A stretch of DNA of 64,000 nt, from the IMG/VR virus record IMGVR_UViG_3300034418_008158, positions 1 to 64,000 of that record; one strand, written 5' to 3'. The stretch is from a virus. Below the pieces are notes generated by a model. It was not told the origin of the DNA. It saw nothing but the letters and a program-made list of their open reading frames with translations, and ran no database searches. The position numbers and the translations under genes were made by a program. The stretch's first letter is position 1; each line of letters begins with the position of its first letter. Positions 51,396 through 61,395 of the stretch are shown one piece after another.

Positions 51396-51810
51396 TTTAC
51401 CACAATGGAAGTTCGCTTCTGGCAAAGAGGCGAACTTTATTCAAGCTTTTAATAAAGAGGCTTTAGGATTTATTTATGAAGTTGAGTTTAACAACGGAAA
51501 GAAATATTTAGGAAGGAAAGCCCTTTATCATACACGTACTCTTAAACCTTTAAAAGGTAAAAAGAAAAAGAGAATTAAAGTAGTAGAATCAGATTGGCTA
51601 AAATATATTGGTTCTTTTAAAGACGAAGAACTAAAAGAGCAAATGAAAAGTGGACATCTAACTGTAGTTAAAAGAACTATCCTTAGAGAATGTTTAAGTA
51701 AGTGGGAAATGTCTTACTATGAAACTAAGCATCTTTTTGAAAAGGATTGTCTTTTGTCTAATGAGTATTACAATAATAACATCTTAGGAAAATTCTATAA
51801 ACCAAAGTAA
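51370..51810 (+). CDS. GIY-YIG-like putative endonuclease
   Basis: 146 residues with GFIYEVEFNNGKKYLGRK, a GIY-YIG-like first motif, then the basic ESDWLKYIGS block and RTILRECLSKWEMSYYE, which fits a catalytic Arg and Glu. The end LLSNEYYNNNILGKFY is typical for the phage version. Proteins like this sit upstream of terL in many Bacteroidota phages and may help packaging or act as a homing-type nuclease. Confidence 0.65.
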   Translation: MIRKGMEGSLPQWKFASGKEANFIQAFNKEALGFIYEVEFNNGKKYLGRKALYHTRTLKPLKGKKKKRIKVVESDWLKYIGSFKDEELKEQMKSGHLTVVKRTILRECLSKWEMSYYETKHLFEKDCLLSNEYYNNNILGKFYKPK

Positions 51811-51811
51811 A

Positions 51812-51955
51812 ATGCAAAAATTGTATAAAAATAAAGAAGGTCACTTATTTTTTGAATGTCTTATAGCAGAAATGCAAATTGTAATAATGTACACACCTAT
51901 TTTATATGGTGAGGAAGAAAATTATCAAATCGTAGAAAAAGAAATGTTTGTATGA
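51812..51955 (+). CDS. Small hypothetical protein
   Basis: 47 residues (MQKLYKNKEGHLFFECL start), alpha/beta. It is joined to the next gene by an ATGA overlap. Function unknown. Confidence 0.55.
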   Translation: MQKLYKNKEGHLFFECLIAEMQIVIMYTPILYGEEENYQIVEKEMFV

Positions 51956-52434
51956 AATATATATCAGTAGTAGTTTTTTGTTTTATTACCATGTTAGGTT
52001 TCAGTCAGAAATCTGATCATATTGTGAAACCTAGCATTGGTCTTTACCTGGAGCATATACAATTCTTTAATCCTGAACTCGCTTATGGTAGTAATTTATA
52101 TCCAGGATTAGAATTAAATTTTAAACACTCTGTAAGGGGGATAAATTGGATTGGGACTGACTTTGGTATATTATATAATACTGATGAAGAGTTGCCTACT
52201 TTTTATCTTGGTATTGCTATTAGAAAATCTTTTTTTGAAGATAAAATGGCTGTACACTTTTTATTACCAAGGATGTCTATGCCTTTTGATGGTTGGAGAC
52301 CAATAGGATATAATACACCTTTTGGGTTTGAGTTTAGATTTGGAAAAGAAAAAGTTAGAGTTAAAATAAGTACTTTATTTTATAACAACGGTGTTGTTAA
52401 TAGACTTACAGTGTTCTACAAAATATTAAAATAA
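51952..52434 (+). CDS. Exported beta-barrel-like protein
   Basis: 160 residues with a Sec signal peptide (MKYISVVVFCFITMLGFSQ). The mature part shows alternating beta strands ending in aromatic residues (GLELNFKHSV, FGFEFRFG, VRVKISTLFY, RLTVFYKIL), as in small outer-membrane barrels. It sits between nuclease and terminase genes, an odd place for an envelope protein; it may be a superinfection-exclusion moron. Function inferred only. Confidence 0.6.
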   Translation: MKYISVVVFCFITMLGFSQKSDHIVKPSIGLYLEHIQFFNPELAYGSNLYPGLELNFKHSVRGINWIGTDFGILYNTDEELPTFYLGIAIRKSFFEDKMAVHFLLPRMSMPFDGWRPIGYNTPFGFEFRFGKEKVRVKISTLFYNNGVVNRLTVFYKILK

Positions 52435-52452
52435 TGTTTAGACTATTTAAGA

Positions 52453-54630
52453 ATGACTATAACTACTGATATATACGAAGAAGGGAAAGCTGCTTCGGTT
52501 AGGAATCCTCAAGGTATTTGGATTAATAGTCAAGTGTTTAGGGAAGAGGGTACTCATTTTATGAAACATGGATATTATTGTCCTGACCCTTGGGAATCCC
52601 CTGCATGGTTTGATTATTGGTTTGAACAGAGAAGAAGATGTATAGAAGGATATTCTGTTGGAGGAACTAAGATAACAGGTGATCATTATTTTTACCTAAA
52701 CTTTTGTCCTATTCAAAAGGCTCAAGATGCTCAAGCTTTATCAAGAACAATTAAGATTGAAGGCTTTCCTGATTTTTGGGATGGTGATTTTAATTATTTT
52801 TGGATTAGAGAAATTGCTAGGTATGGTGTACTTGATACTTTAGCTGATGATGACACTAAACATGCAATACTAGAGTTAGACAGTATTGAGCAAGCAATTA
52901 AACTAAAGGAGCTATTTGAGTCATTGCACTTGGAAGTTAAATTAGAGGCTGACTGCTTAACTGGTGGTTGGAATCTTATAGTAGGTAAGGCAAGAAGAAG
53001 GGGCTACTCTTATAAGTCTGCTGCTGCTGCGGTAAGAAATTACTACACAAAACCTAAATCATTAACTATTTTTGCAGCCTATGAAAAGAAGTACCTTTAT
53101 CCAGGGGGACTTATGACTATGGCTACAAACTATATCAACTTCATCAATAAGAATACAGGATGGGCAATGCCTTCTGATGTTATACAAAAACAAGATCACA
53201 TTAGAGCATCTTATATTCAGTATAGGAAAGGTATTAAAATTGAAGATGGATTTATGTCTCAACTTCAAGGTCTTACTTTTAAAGATAATGCAGATGCAGC
53301 AAGGGGAAAAGATGCTGAAGAAGTTTACTTTGAAGAGTCAGGTGCATTTGGTACACCTGGATTATTGAAGAAATCATATAAAGCAACTGAAGATTGTGTA
53401 ATGGCTGGAGCAATTAAAACAGGTATGATAACTATCTTTGGTACATCTGGAGATATGGAAGGTGGTACTGCGGATTATGCTGATATGCACTCAAGACCTA
53501 AAGCCTTTGGTCTTTTACCTTTTAAGAATGTTTGGGATGCAGGAATGGAAGAAACTACATCAGGATTTTTTCATCCTATCACTTGGAATATGGAGGGGGG
53601 ATTTTATGATGAACAAGGTAACTCTGATGTTGCTGCTGCAACTGCTGCTGAGCTTTTAACAAGAAAAGAACTTATTAAACATGGTGCAACTTCAACAGAG
53701 ATTCAACAAAGGATGCAAGAGAAACCTCTGGGCCCAAGTGAAGCTTTCTCTGCTGTATCAGTTAATAATTTTCCTGTTGTTGAGTTAAAGAGACAATTAA
53801 GATTAGTAAAAGGTCGTGATTTACAAAGGTATAAAGGTACTCCTGTAGAACTTAGTTATGGTAAAGAGGGTGAAGTAATTGCTAAACCAATCATAGATGG
53901 TTCAGCAGAACCTATTTGGTCATATTATAATGTACCAACAAACAAAAGAGGTGTTCCTACTATATATGAATACCCTGTAGAATTACCACAAAAAGGCCTA
54001 TATAAAATTGGATATGACCCTGTTAGGCAAGATATAGGTACATCTTTGGCAGCTATTATTGTTTATAAAAGTTTTCATGTAGGGAGTATGTATCATAATA
54101 TTATTGTAGCTGAATATGTAGGAAGAAAGGAGTCTCCTGAAGATATGGATAGAATAGCTGAGATGTTTGCAGTCTTATATAATACTAAGGTAATGTATGA
54201 GAATGAAGTAACAGGAGTTAAAAACTATTTCAGAAGAGCGAAGAAATTACATTTACTGGCAGCTCAGCCTGATGCAGTTATTAGTAAAAACATCAAAAAA
54301 TCAAAAGTAGCTAGAGTTTTTGGGTGTCATATGAATGAGCAACTTAAAGATGCAGGAGAAAGGTATGTCAAAGATTGGCTGTTAACTATATTGGATTATG
54401 ATGAAAATGGTAATCCTGTAACAGTTATTGATAGGATTTATTCTGTTAGGTTATTAGAAGAATTAATAGCTTATAATAGAAAAGGAAACTTTGATTTAGT
54501 ATCTGCGTTGTTTATGTGTATGTTCCAAGTACAAGAAGAAACCCTTGATAAAGAGTACGGAGAAGACAAGGGAAATAAAAATGCTAAGAAATTACTTGCA
54601 TTAATGGATAAAATGCACAGAAAGAACTAA
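52453..54630 (+). CDS. terL: Large terminase subunit
   Basis: 725 residues. ATPase: a modified Walker A in GKARRRGYSYKSA (about 177-189), Walker B EEVYFEES (about 288-295), followed by TIFGTSGDMEGG as coupling motif. Nuclease: IGYDPVRQDIG (about 519), MYENEVTG and FDLVSALF supply the acidic triad of the RNase H-like domain. It packages the genome into the head through the portal. Length and motif style match crAss-like TerL. Confidence 0.93.
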   Translation: MTITTDIYEEGKAASVRNPQGIWINSQVFREEGTHFMKHGYYCPDPWESPAWFDYWFEQRRRCIEGYSVGGTKITGDHYFYLNFCPIQKAQDAQALSRTIKIEGFPDFWDGDFNYFWIREIARYGVLDTLADDDTKHAILELDSIEQAIKLKELFESLHLEVKLEADCLTGGWNLIVGKARRRGYSYKSAAAAVRNYYTKPKSLTIFAAYEKKYLYPGGLMTMATNYINFINKNTGWAMPSDVIQKQDHIRASYIQYRKGIKIEDGFMSQLQGLTFKDNADAARGKDAEEVYFEESGAFGTPGLLKKSYKATEDCVMAGAIKTGMITIFGTSGDMEGGTADYADMHSRPKAFGLLPFKNVWDAGMEETTSGFFHPITWNMEGGFYDEQGNSDVAAATAAELLTRKELIKHGATSTEIQQRMQEKPLGPSEAFSAVSVNNFPVVELKRQLRLVKGRDLQRYKGTPVELSYGKEGEVIAKPIIDGSAEPIWSYYNVPTNKRGVPTIYEYPVELPQKGLYKIGYDPVRQDIGTSLAAIIVYKSFHVGSMYHNIIVAEYVGRKESPEDMDRIAEMFAVLYNTKVMYENEVTGVKNYFRRAKKLHLLAAQPDAVISKNIKKSKVARVFGCHMNEQLKDAGERYVKDWLLTILDYDENGNPVTVIDRIYSVRLLEELIAYNRKGNFDLVSALFMCMFQVQEETLDKEYGEDKGNKNAKKLLALMDKMHRKN

Positions 54631-54649
54631 CTTTGTAAAAATTTACCTT

Positions 54650-57052
54650 ATGGAAAAAGTAACCCGAAATCAACGATTATCTTTAGCTCAAAAGAATGCA
54701 CATGATAAACGTTGGTATAAAGAAGAAGCAGATAGACTAGATGCTCAAGGAACAGGATCAGTTGGATATGGTGGAATCCTGGACTACAAAAGAATGAAAG
54801 TCAATTATGATCTTTTTAATAACATATTAAACTTAACAGACTTTGAATATGTTTTTCAACCTTATGGAGCAGAAGTAGGAGAACTTCCTGCTTCGATGGT
54901 GAATAGAGATATATCATCAGGAAAGATTAAAGCTATTCTTGGCATGGAAATGAAGAGATCATTTTCCTGGAGAGCTATAGCTACTAATCCTGAAGCCACA
55001 ACTAGAAGAGAACAAGAAGAGTTTGGAAGAGTAAGAGAATGGGTGATAAACTCTATCATGGAACCTATTCGTCAACAAATTGAAATGGAAAGCCAACAAG
55101 AGATGGCTGGTGGGGAAGAACTTACAGAAGAGCAGAAGAAGCAAATACAAGCACAAATTGCTGAACAAACTAAATCTCAAACTCCTGCTGAAGTTCATAA
55201 ATACATGGAAAGGGAACATCAAGACCCTGCTGAAGTCATGTCTCATCAATTACTTGAATACCTTATTCAAAAATGTGAATTGAAAAGAAAGTTCAATGAA
55301 GCGTTTAAGCATGGTTTATTATCTGCAAAAGGAGTTATGTATGTAGGAGTGATGAATGGTGAGCCCCAAGCTTGGAATGTAAACTCTCTAAGATTTAGAT
55401 GTGATAAGTCAGCAGATACCCCTTTTACTCAGAATGGAGAATGGGCTACTTGTGAATATAGAATGACACCTTCAGAAGTTGTTGCACATTTTGGAGACGA
55501 AATGTCAGGAAAAGAGATTGATGATCTTTATAGCAACTACTCTCATCACAGAGAAAGTAAACTTAGAGACAGTCTTTTTAGCTTTGATAACTATGATGAC
55601 GATGATAATAGCACAGTAAGAGTGCTTCATTGTGTCTGGAAATCTTTGAGAAAGATAGGTTTCTTGCAATACCTGGATGAGGATAAGATGCCTCAAGAAA
55701 TGATAGTGGATGAACATTATAAGTTAGATGTTGATTCAGGGGATATAGAAATTGAATGGCAATGGATTCCAGAAGTCTATGAGACATGGAAAATTGGTGC
55801 TGATATTTATAAGCAGATGCAACCTATTCCAGGTCAATTTAAAGATATTGATAATTTATATCAGTGTGATTTACCTTATTATGGTGTTATTTATGACAAC
55901 ATGAACTCAGAAGAAACATCTTTAATGGATCGTCTTAAACCGTATCAATACTATTATAACATAGTAATGTATAGGTTAGAGTTGCTTTTAGCTTCTGATA
56001 AAGGTAAAAAAGTTCTTATGAATATTAATGCTATTCCTGATAGTGCTGGTATTGATATTGAGAAATGGAAATACTTTATGGATGCCTCTCCTGTAATGTG
56101 GTATGACCCTAATGAAGAAGGTACAGAATATAATGATGTGAACACTTTGGCTAAGACTATTGATTTATCTTTAGCTTCAGATATAGGTAAGTACATTGAA
56201 CTTGCTGAGTATCTAAAAACACAAGCTGGTTTATCAGTTGGTATTCCAGCTAATGTAGAAGGGCAATCTAGTCCTTATGAAGGTAAAGCTACAGGTCAAC
56301 AAAAGCTTATTCAATCTTCTCACATCTTAGAACCTTATTATGATTTACATGCTCACATGAAAAGAAGTGTCTTACAAGCTCTTCTTGAGACTGCTAAAAT
56401 AGCATATGCTAACTCTGGTAAAACTAAGCTTACTTATATTTTAGATGATATGTCAAGAAAGATTATTGATTTAGACTTGGCATTACTTGAAAACTCTACT
56501 TTAGGCATCTTTGTTCAAGACAGTGCTAAAGCAGAAGAAGTACAGGAGCTTATTAGAAACCTTGCACATGCAGCTATGCAGTCACAGAAAGTTGAATTTT
56601 CTGATGTTATTGCAGTTGTTAAACAAAAAGGTATCGTTGAAGCTGAAGAAGCCCTTAAAGCTGCTGAAGCACAAAGAAGAGAATTTGAACAAGGTATGCA
56701 AGAACAACAGTCTCAAGCTGCTGCTCAAGAGGCAGAGAAGCAAAGAGACTTTCAAAGAGAAGTATGGGAGCATGAAAAAGATATGGCTATCCTTAAAGAG
56801 GAAGAGAAGAGAAAAACAGAAGTTGTTAAAGGTGGTATAATGGGTGCATCTTTTAACCCTGAGTCAGACAGAGATCAAGATGGTGTAAATGACTTTATTG
56901 AAATAGCAAGAGATGGTTTAGATGCAGATATTAAAGTCAGTAAGCAGCAGTTAGAAAAAGAGAAATTTGAGCATCAAAAAGAGATGGACAAGGAAAAAGT
57001 AGACTTAGAGAAGAAAAAGCTAAAAGCTTCTTCGGCTAAAAGTTCTAAATAA
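54650..57052 (+). CDS. Portal protein
   Basis: 800 residues directly behind terL. N-terminal basic part, central region with portal character (EETSLMDRLKPYQYYYNIVMYRLELLLASDKGK and a long stem helix), then a C-terminal Gln/Glu/Lys-rich coiled coil (about 660-800) with an EF-hand-like DSDRDQDGVND segment near 735. Forms the dodecameric ring for DNA entry and exit. Position terL-portal-scaffold-MCP is the conserved crAss order. Confidence 0.85.
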   Translation: MEKVTRNQRLSLAQKNAHDKRWYKEEADRLDAQGTGSVGYGGILDYKRMKVNYDLFNNILNLTDFEYVFQPYGAEVGELPASMVNRDISSGKIKAILGMEMKRSFSWRAIATNPEATTRREQEEFGRVREWVINSIMEPIRQQIEMESQQEMAGGEELTEEQKKQIQAQIAEQTKSQTPAEVHKYMEREHQDPAEVMSHQLLEYLIQKCELKRKFNEAFKHGLLSAKGVMYVGVMNGEPQAWNVNSLRFRCDKSADTPFTQNGEWATCEYRMTPSEVVAHFGDEMSGKEIDDLYSNYSHHRESKLRDSLFSFDNYDDDDNSTVRVLHCVWKSLRKIGFLQYLDEDKMPQEMIVDEHYKLDVDSGDIEIEWQWIPEVYETWKIGADIYKQMQPIPGQFKDIDNLYQCDLPYYGVIYDNMNSEETSLMDRLKPYQYYYNIVMYRLELLLASDKGKKVLMNINAIPDSAGIDIEKWKYFMDASPVMWYDPNEEGTEYNDVNTLAKTIDLSLASDIGKYIELAEYLKTQAGLSVGIPANVEGQSSPYEGKATGQQKLIQSSHILEPYYDLHAHMKRSVLQALLETAKIAYANSGKTKLTYILDDMSRKIIDLDLALLENSTLGIFVQDSAKAEEVQELIRNLAHAAMQSQKVEFSDVIAVVKQKGIVEAEEALKAAEAQRREFEQGMQEQQSQAAAQEAEKQRDFQREVWEHEKDMAILKEEEKRKTEVVKGGIMGASFNPESDRDQDGVNDFIEIARDGLDADIKVSKQQLEKEKFEHQKEMDKEKVDLEKKKLKASSAKSSK

Positions 57053-57136
57053 TAAGAATTAGCTATTAGTGTTTGAAAATAGATAATTAAGTTTTATACT
57101 TGAAAAACGTTAAGTTTAATATTAAATTTGTACTGT

Positions 57137-58312
57137 ATGAGCAATCAAAATCAAAGTAAGGAGTTAGACACATCTTTTATAGGATGGGAACAACAAACAG
57201 AAGAGGTGGATTTTTTCGGAACAACAACTGAAGTAAGTACGCTTATTCCAGAAGACGAAGTACCAGCAAAACTAGATGCTGAGGAAAAAGAGCCTTCTGA
57301 AAAACCAAAATCTGAAACACCAGAAGAAGATTCATTCTTTGGTGTAGAAGAAGAACCAGAAAAACCTTTTTCACATGCTGAAGAGGAGGAAGAGGAGGAG
57401 AGAGAGGAAGAGATTCCTGATGAAGAAGAGGAAGAAGGAAGTTCTGGACACATTGGAGCATTAAACCTTTTAAAAGAAAAAGGTCTTTTAGATTACGAGT
57501 TAGAAGAAGGAGAAGAGCTGACTGAAGAAAAAGCTGCTGCTTTTATTGAAGATAACTATGAAGCTAGTATTGAAGAGAGAGTAGGAGAGCTATTTCAAGA
57601 ACTGCCCCAGGTAGTTAAAGACCTGAATAAGTTTGTTTTAGATGGTGGTGATATTCGATCTTTTCTTGGTTCTTTTGTAAAAGATTCTGGAGTTAGTTCT
57701 GACATGGACATATCTCAAGAAGCTAATCAAGAACTTGTAATGAGAAATGCTTTGAAAGAAGAAGAGTACGATGATGACTACATTGAGACTCATATTGAAT
57801 TCCTTAAAGACACTAAAAAACTTGAGAAGTTTGCAAAGGCAAAGCTTGAGAAGAAAAAAAAGGAAGAAGATAAAGCAAGGGAAGCTATGGTTAAACAGCA
57901 AGAAGCTGCTAAGCAAGCTCAAAAAGAAACCCTTAGAAAGTTAAAATCCTCTGTAACAAGTAATCTAAAAGAGATTAATGATGTAGAGGGCATACCTTTA
58001 ACTAAAGCTGACAAGAAAGATTTACCATCTTATATGGTAGATAGAAACGTTAAACTAGATAATGGTGGTAGTATTACTGCTATGCAAATGGATTTGATGG
58101 AAGCTTTAAAGGATGAAAAGAAAGCCTTATTTATTGCTAAACTACTTAAAACTGATTTTGATTTGTCCACTATACAGGCCAAAGCTCAAACTGAAGTTAC
58201 TAAGAAAGTTAAGGATGGGATAAGACGAAATAAGAAAGACACGAAGAATGTGAGATCAACAGGTAGTGGGGCAACCTCTGCTGGCAAGAAATCACTTTCT
58301 GATTATTTTTAG
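57137..58312 (+). CDS. Capsid scaffolding protein
   Basis: Start at the ATG 57137 (MSNQNQSKEL) gives 391 residues; the TTG at 57128 is not preferred. The first third is extremely acidic (runs of Glu around residues 75-105); the rest is helical and Lys/Glu-rich, ending with a basic tail (KKSLSDYF). Placed between portal and major capsid protein, this is the expected scaffold. A weak host-like promoter (TTG 57100-57102, TAAATTTG 57123-57130) may lie just ahead. Confidence 0.78.
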   Translation: MSNQNQSKELDTSFIGWEQQTEEVDFFGTTTEVSTLIPEDEVPAKLDAEEKEPSEKPKSETPEEDSFFGVEEEPEKPFSHAEEEEEEEREEEIPDEEEEEGSSGHIGALNLLKEKGLLDYELEEGEELTEEKAAAFIEDNYEASIEERVGELFQELPQVVKDLNKFVLDGGDIRSFLGSFVKDSGVSSDMDISQEANQELVMRNALKEEEYDDDYIETHIEFLKDTKKLEKFAKAKLEKKKKEEDKAREAMVKQQEAAKQAQKETLRKLKSSVTSNLKEINDVEGIPLTKADKKDLPSYMVDRNVKLDNGGSITAMQMDLMEALKDEKKALFIAKLLKTDFDLSTIQAKAQTEVTKKVKDGIRRNKKDTKNVRSTGSGATSAGKKSLSDYF

Positions 58313-58352
58313 AATATATTAACACTTAAATTTTTAAATCTTAAATTAAATT

Positions 58353-59810
58353 ATGGCAACTCTTGGAAGTAGATTAATTACAAAGGAAATGGAATGGAGT
58401 GCTAACATGACAGAGCAATCCCACTTGGGAAGAGCTTTGCTTGCCAAGCCCCACAAATTCCTAGACAAGATGGATCAGTTATTTTCTGCATCAAACTACT
58501 ACTCTGACAATCCAATGTCAAGTATGTTGATGGGTAACAAGAAAACTGAAGAAACCATTGCAGCTACAGAATGGGAATGGGATTTGAAAGGAGCTAACAC
58601 TAGACCACTTGTAGTGGTAGAGAATGTTGTTCCTGTTTCAGATACAACCCCAGGCGCATTTCGTAGAAATTTTAAAATCAAATTGGATGAAAACTGGTAC
58701 GTAGCTGGTGATGTTATCACTCCTGGTACATCAAGCAAAAGATACCAGTGTAGAATTATGGAAGAGCCACGAAGACATGGTGATGGATGGTTATATACTG
58801 TTCGATTAATGTCTGATGACAGTTCTTTTTCTTTACCTGTAACTTACTTAACTCCTGGAACTCAGTGGGCTAAGTTGTTCTCACAGTACGAAGAAGCTGC
58901 TGAACAGTCAGGTTCTACTCAGTACAGCTTACCAATCTCTCTTAGAAATAAGATGGGTAAATTCCGTAAGAAGTACAAAGTAACTGACTATGCTTCAACT
59001 GAAGTACTTGCAGTAAAAGTACCTGATTCAAAAGGAGCTTTTCACGATTCTTGGATTCGTTACGCTGAAGTTGAATATTGGCAACAGTGGTACAGAGAAT
59101 TAGAAAGAGGATATTGGTATTCTCGTTCTACTGATACTGTAATTGGAGCCAATGGAAGACCTGTTAGATCAGGCCCAGGTATTCAAGAGCAACTTGAAGA
59201 CTCACACATCCACCGTTATTCTCACTTGACTACTAAACTTATTGAGGAGTATCTTATGGATATTTTTTACTCAAGAGTTAAGCCAGGTCAAGGAAGAAGT
59301 ATCAAAGGCTTTACTGGTGAATATGGAATGTTACAATTCCACAGAGCTATCCAAAATTGGGTAAACAGTTCAGGGTTCATTAAGAACGTTGAGGTTTATA
59401 CTAATAAGGTTAAATCTGAGTACCACTCAAATGCACTAGAAGCAGGAATGCAGTATGTAAGATACAACATGGCTAATGGTTCAAGCTTAGAGCTTATCCA
59501 TAACCCATTGTATGATGACAGAGAGATCAACTTTGAGATTGATCCTGTAACAGGTTTCCCTGTTGAGTCACAACGTATCACTTTCATGGACTTCTCTGGT
59601 GATGGAAACAAATCAAACATCAAACTTATCAATAAGAAAGATGGTTTTGCTTTCACTTACATTGAAGGTCTTTATGGCCCATATGGCCCTAAGAATGGAG
59701 GTAGCTCTGCACACTCTGGTTCTTACTATGAGATGCACGTTGAGAAGTCTTGTGGACTTCATATACAAGACATCACTAAATGTGGTGAATTGATCTTATC
59801 TCGAAATTAA
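58353..59810 (+). CDS. Major capsid protein
   Basis: 485 residues. Its place behind the scaffold and its AT-rich leader fit the crAss-like major capsid protein of HK97 fold; the size matches that group. Features: N-terminal helical arm, ITKEMEWSANMTEQSHLGRALL, a central beta-rich domain and a C terminus ending CGELILSRN. A stable hairpin after the stop may stabilise or end the message, as expected for the most abundant virion protein. Confidence 0.85.
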   Translation: MATLGSRLITKEMEWSANMTEQSHLGRALLAKPHKFLDKMDQLFSASNYYSDNPMSSMLMGNKKTEETIAATEWEWDLKGANTRPLVVVENVVPVSDTTPGAFRRNFKIKLDENWYVAGDVITPGTSSKRYQCRIMEEPRRHGDGWLYTVRLMSDDSSFSLPVTYLTPGTQWAKLFSQYEEAAEQSGSTQYSLPISLRNKMGKFRKKYKVTDYASTEVLAVKVPDSKGAFHDSWIRYAEVEYWQQWYRELERGYWYSRSTDTVIGANGRPVRSGPGIQEQLEDSHIHRYSHLTTKLIEEYLMDIFYSRVKPGQGRSIKGFTGEYGMLQFHRAIQNWVNSSGFIKNVEVYTNKVKSEYHSNALEAGMQYVRYNMANGSSLELIHNPLYDDREINFEIDPVTGFPVESQRITFMDFSGDGNKSNIKLINKKDGFAFTYIEGLYGPYGPKNGGSSAHSGSYYEMHVEKSCGLHIQDITKCGELILSRN

Positions 59811-59819
59811 TACTTTGGA

Positions 59820-59850
59820 ATGTGGGTAAGTTTTCGTAACTTGCCCACAT
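59820..59850 (+). terminator. Hairpin behind the major capsid gene (partial terminator)
   Basis: Stem ATGTGGG...CCCACAT extended by AAGTT/AACTT, loop with TTCG, then CTAAGTTTTC. The T-run is short, so it may be an attenuator or mRNA-end stabiliser between capsid and downstream head genes. Confidence 0.6.
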
Positions 59851-59895
59851 CTAAGTTTTCTGAATTTTTATCATCAAAATCAAAAAAGAAATATT

Positions 59896-60687
59896 ATGAA
59901 AGTAGAAGTAAGGCCAATAGAAAGAAAGACTTGGCATGGAAAAACAGGAGCAGAGAATTTTAAGAGACCAATCAAAATAAAAGCTTTGGTTGATGCTGCC
60001 AATATGGAATATGCTTCAGGATTAAGTCCTGAAGAAGTTGAAAAATATGGCAAACTTTTAAATCAGAATTTAAACCCAAGTTATAATCCTGGAGAACCAC
60101 ATGAATTTTGGGACTCCTCACTTGGTACAATTAGTCTTGAAAATGCAACTATGTTCTTTGATAGTACAAAGACTATGGATTTTATTAAAGTTAGAATTAT
60201 GAAAGCAAGTAAATATGTTGCTAATTCTATGAGTGAGTACGAAAAAGGTTTATGGCCTGAAGCTACTCATGTTATCTTTGATGAATCAGAAGAGGTTGCT
60301 GTTAAGGCGAAGAAAGTAGAACTAAAGAAACAAGCAGTAATTCAATCTGCAAACTTATCAAAGGATAAGAAGATTGAATTAATCTTAATTTTATCTGGTA
60401 AAAATCTAAAAGGTAAGTCAGACAATTTTGTAGAAGTTGAACTTGATAAACTTGTAGATAAACAAGCCAGAGAAGTAGTAAGACACATTGGTATGGATTC
60501 TGAAGATGCAACGCTACATGCTGTTGTTATAGAAGCTTTACAAAAAAGTGTACTTAGAAAAGTAGGACATAAAGTACTTTATCATGACCATGTAATAGGT
60601 AGTGATGAATTAGATGTAGTTGCCTACTTAAAAGACTCAGAAAACCAAGACTTAAAGTTGAGGATTATGAGTGCAATTAATAACTAA
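59896..60687 (+). CDS. Head-associated structural protein
   Basis: 263 residues, first gene after the capsid protein. The N-terminal 70 residues are basic and beta-rich (RPIERKTWHGKTG), the C-terminal half helical with a repeated Lys-rich pattern (KAKKVELKKQAV). In crAss-like phages the genes here code for head auxiliary and neck proteins. Start follows a leader typical of this operon, and the stop overlaps the next start by 1 bp. Exact role not determined. Confidence 0.6.
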   Translation: MKVEVRPIERKTWHGKTGAENFKRPIKIKALVDAANMEYASGLSPEEVEKYGKLLNQNLNPSYNPGEPHEFWDSSLGTISLENATMFFDSTKTMDFIKVRIMKASKYVANSMSEYEKGLWPEATHVIFDESEEVAVKAKKVELKKQAVIQSANLSKDKKIELILILSGKNLKGKSDNFVEVELDKLVDKQAREVVRHIGMDSEDATLHAVVIEALQKSVLRKVGHKVLYHDHVIGSDELDVVAYLKDSENQDLKLRIMSAINN

Positions 60688-61388
60688 TGACTTCAAGAGA
60701 CATGGCTTATGATGTTAAGACGAAACTTAACAAAGTAGATAGCCAACAGTATCGTAACCTTAGAGTACCAGAAATAGATTGGGCTTTAAACGCAGGGCAG
60801 GAAATCTTTATCAAGATGGTAGCTTTCCCTCGTTATGCAACACGCTTAGGTTTTGAAAGAGTTCAAAGAAACACTGACGATATTAGAACTCTTGTAGTAC
60901 CAAGTGGTGATTTAGTTCCAGTGAGTAATGTAGCAACATTGCCTGGAGACTATTGGCATTACCTGGGAGGTACAGTTAAGATGACAAAACAAAACTGTAC
61001 TAATATACAAGCAAACATTAAGATTAGACAACATGATGATGAATTTGAGTCTAGTCCTTTTGATAAATCTTCCTTTGAATGGAGAACTGTTAATGCAGTT
61101 TTTGATGCACAAGGATTGCGTTTTTACACTGATGGTACATTTACTATTGATACTTGCAACTTTGACTATGTTAGGCATCCAGCCTATATTCATAATGCTC
61201 AAGATGTTGTAGGTGGAAATTATAATTTACCTTCGGGTGTGAATCTTACTGGATTTCAAAACTGCGAATTACCAGAGGAGACACATCGAGAAATTGTAGA
61301 TATTGCAGTTTTATTGGTAACGGGTCAATTACAAATTCCTGATTATCAAGTTAAACTACAGAATCTAAATTTAAATAATTTAAACTAA
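60687..61388 (+). CDS. Neck/ring (adaptor-type) protein
   Basis: 233 residues. The N-terminal helices (MAYDVKTKLNKVDSQQYRNLRVPEIDWALNAGQEIFIKM) followed by a beta domain with LPGDYWHYLGG and a final helix pair (HREIVDIAVLLVTGQLQIPDY) fit the layout of portal-adaptor proteins found in podoviruses and crAss-like phages. Such proteins link portal and tail. Translation is coupled with the gene before (TAATG). Confidence 0.62.
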   Translation: MTSRDMAYDVKTKLNKVDSQQYRNLRVPEIDWALNAGQEIFIKMVAFPRYATRLGFERVQRNTDDIRTLVVPSGDLVPVSNVATLPGDYWHYLGGTVKMTKQNCTNIQANIKIRQHDDEFESSPFDKSSFEWRTVNAVFDAQGLRFYTDGTFTIDTCNFDYVRHPAYIHNAQDVVGGNYNLPSGVNLTGFQNCELPEETHREIVDIAVLLVTGQLQIPDYQVKLQNLNLNNLN

Positions 61389-61395
61389 AAGAATT

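Noticed and set aside
57128-57136. TTG start of the scaffold protein
   Set aside because: A normal ATG follows nine bases later, and the TTG overlaps a promoter-like TAAATTTG string.
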